Assembly (NCBI GenBank): GCA_913063265.1
Contig: CAJXZG010000018.1
Span: 1-64,000, forward strand
Source: an uncultured Prolixibacteraceae bacterium
GTDB lineage: Bacteria > Bacteroidota > Bacteroidia > Bacteroidales > Prolixibacteraceae
Length of the DNA stretch: 64,000 nt
Direction of reading: 5' to 3'
Below the pieces are notes generated by a model that worked only from the letters and a program-made list of their open reading frames with translations, did not search any database and was not told the origin of the DNA. Below, piece by piece: positions 63,424 to 64,000 of this stretch. The stretch's first letter is position 1. Each line of letters starts with the position of its first letter. The position numbers and the translations under genes were made by a program.

Positions 63424-64000
63424 ATGAACAGAAGCATTCTACGATTAGCGATTCCTAATATAATCAGCAATATAACTGTCCCGCTTTTAGGACTTGTCGA
63501 TCTTGCATTGATGGGCCATTTAGGTTCTGAGGTTTATATCGGTGCAATATCGCTTGGTGGGGTTATTTTCAATTTTATATACTGGGGATTTAGTTTTCTT
63601 CGAATGAGCACATCGGGATTTACCGCACAGGCTTATGGGGAAAACCATTTAAAAGAGGCCATAACCATTTTAGCACGTGGACTTGCAATAACTTTTTTTA
63701 TCAGTCTTTTTATCCTTTTTTTACAATCCCCGATTGCATGGGCCAGTTTTAAAATTATTGGCGGAAGTGAAGAAGTGGAAGCACTGGCTGAAGAATACTT
63801 TAGATTAAGGGTTTGGGGTGCACCTGCAGCATTGAGTATTTTTGTTTTTAGCGGTTGGTTCCTGGGCATGCAAAACTCGCGTTTCCCAATGATAATAGCA
63901 ATTTCCGTAAATATTATTAATATCGTTTTAAGTGTGTTTTTTGTCTTTGTACTAAAAATGAAATCCGATGGAGTTGCCCTTGGAACTGCAATTTCTCAGT
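63424..64000 (+). CDS. MATE-family efflux transporter, 3' end outside window
   Basis: The frame starts at ATG 63424 (MNRSILRLAIPNIISNITVP) and stays open to the end of the window (192 codons). It has the MATE start: VPLLGLVDLALMGHLGSEVY, then FLRMSTSGFTAQAYGE, with at least five membrane helices visible. The wording is close to the DinF-like branch. These antiporters export cationic or hydrophobic compounds with Na+ or H+. A spurious ORF at 63212-63427 overlaps its start by four bases. Confidence 0.88.
   Translation, partial: MNRSILRLAIPNIISNITVPLLGLVDLALMGHLGSEVYIGAISLGGVIFNFIYWGFSFLRMSTSGFTAQAYGENHLKEAITILARGLAITFFISLFILFLQSPIAWASFKIIGGSEEVEALAEEYFRLRVWGAPAALSIFVFSGWFLGMQNSRFPMIIAISVNIINIVLSVFFVFVLKMKSDGVALGTAISQ

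Noticed and set aside
63212-63427. 71-residue ORF overlapping the MATE start by four bases
   Set aside because: AT-rich composition, TTG start, no recognisable domain, and it lies in the sodA promoter region; the four-base overlap is probably chance.

Overview
The window is a chromosomal stretch of a low-GC member of the Bacteroidota. The evidence is type IX secretion (T9SS) C-terminal sorting domains on three large surface proteins, promoters of the TTTG-N16-20-TAnnTTTG type in place of E. coli-like boxes, weak or absent Shine-Dalgarno sequences, SPII lipoproteins, PKD/GEVED surface domains, and a Rho factor with a long charged N-terminal insertion. The gene mix (pyruvate:ferredoxin oxidoreductase, xylose and arabinose isomerases, GH5 and GH9 enzymes, two superoxide dismutases, a multihaem cytochrome) suggests a polysaccharide-degrading, fermentative but oxygen-tolerant organism. 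Marinilabiliales/Prolixibacteraceae-like is a guess from gene style, not a demonstrated placement. I see no rRNA, tRNA, CRISPR array, integrase or complete insertion sequence.

Layout. 0-5.4 kb: the end of a repeat-containing T9SS surface protein, convergent with a T9SS papain-like protease. 5.9-14.2 kb: a methyltransferase, a CBM9-like/DUF5916 outer-membrane protein, Rho, a U32 peptidase-like protein and an AAA ATPase whose Walker B glutamate is glutamine. 14.2-18.5 kb: a four-helix-bundle (23S rRNA IVP-type) gene bracketed by short GATC-rich repeats, then nifJ. 18.6-25.3 kb: an SMP-30 lactonase-like protein, a lipoprotein ADP-ribosylglycohydrolase, MazG, a mini PspC protein, PhoH, PurC and a TlpA-like thioredoxin. 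25.5-30.1 kb: small secreted proteins, a serine hydrolase, TrhO and a tRNA-dihydrouridine synthase. Intergenic palindromic repeats are concentrated between 19 and 37 kb. 30.5-34.7 kb: a leaderless GH9 enzyme, FolE and a T9SS GH5 enzyme. 34.8-41 kb: a SIMPL-domain protein, ApbE with a small membrane protein, and a compact five-gene operon ending in an aromatic amino acid decarboxylase, convergent with a cysteine-synthase-like enzyme.

42-56 kb is the sugar region: araA stands alone, followed by a beta-barrel/pentahaem cytochrome pair, a glycosyltransferase, an OmpH/Skp-like protein and a proline dehydrogenase. A GntR regulator then precedes xylB, an exported Gfo/Idh/MocA oxidoreductase, xylA and a xylose/H+ symporter. 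Tandem AGAAC repeats lie just downstream of the promoters of both the regulator and xylB, which suggests one xylose-responsive autoregulated unit. 56.2-59 kb holds an AraC-type regulator with a decayed histidine-kinase ATPase domain, two SnoaL-like paralogues and a beta-barrel lipoprotein. 59-64 kb holds a mini winged-helix protein, an NmrA-like reductase overlapping an Fe-type SOD, a serine hydrolase, a small gene with an in-frame TGA at codon 7, an Mn-type SOD with a strong promoter, and the start of a MATE transporter.

The observations most worth follow-up are the early TGA in the gene at 62.1-62.4 kb, the degenerate kinase/AraC regulator with its cyclase-like cluster, the beta-barrel/pentahaem pair, the AGAAC operators of the xylose unit, and the IVP element next to nifJ. 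No unmistakably new system was found.
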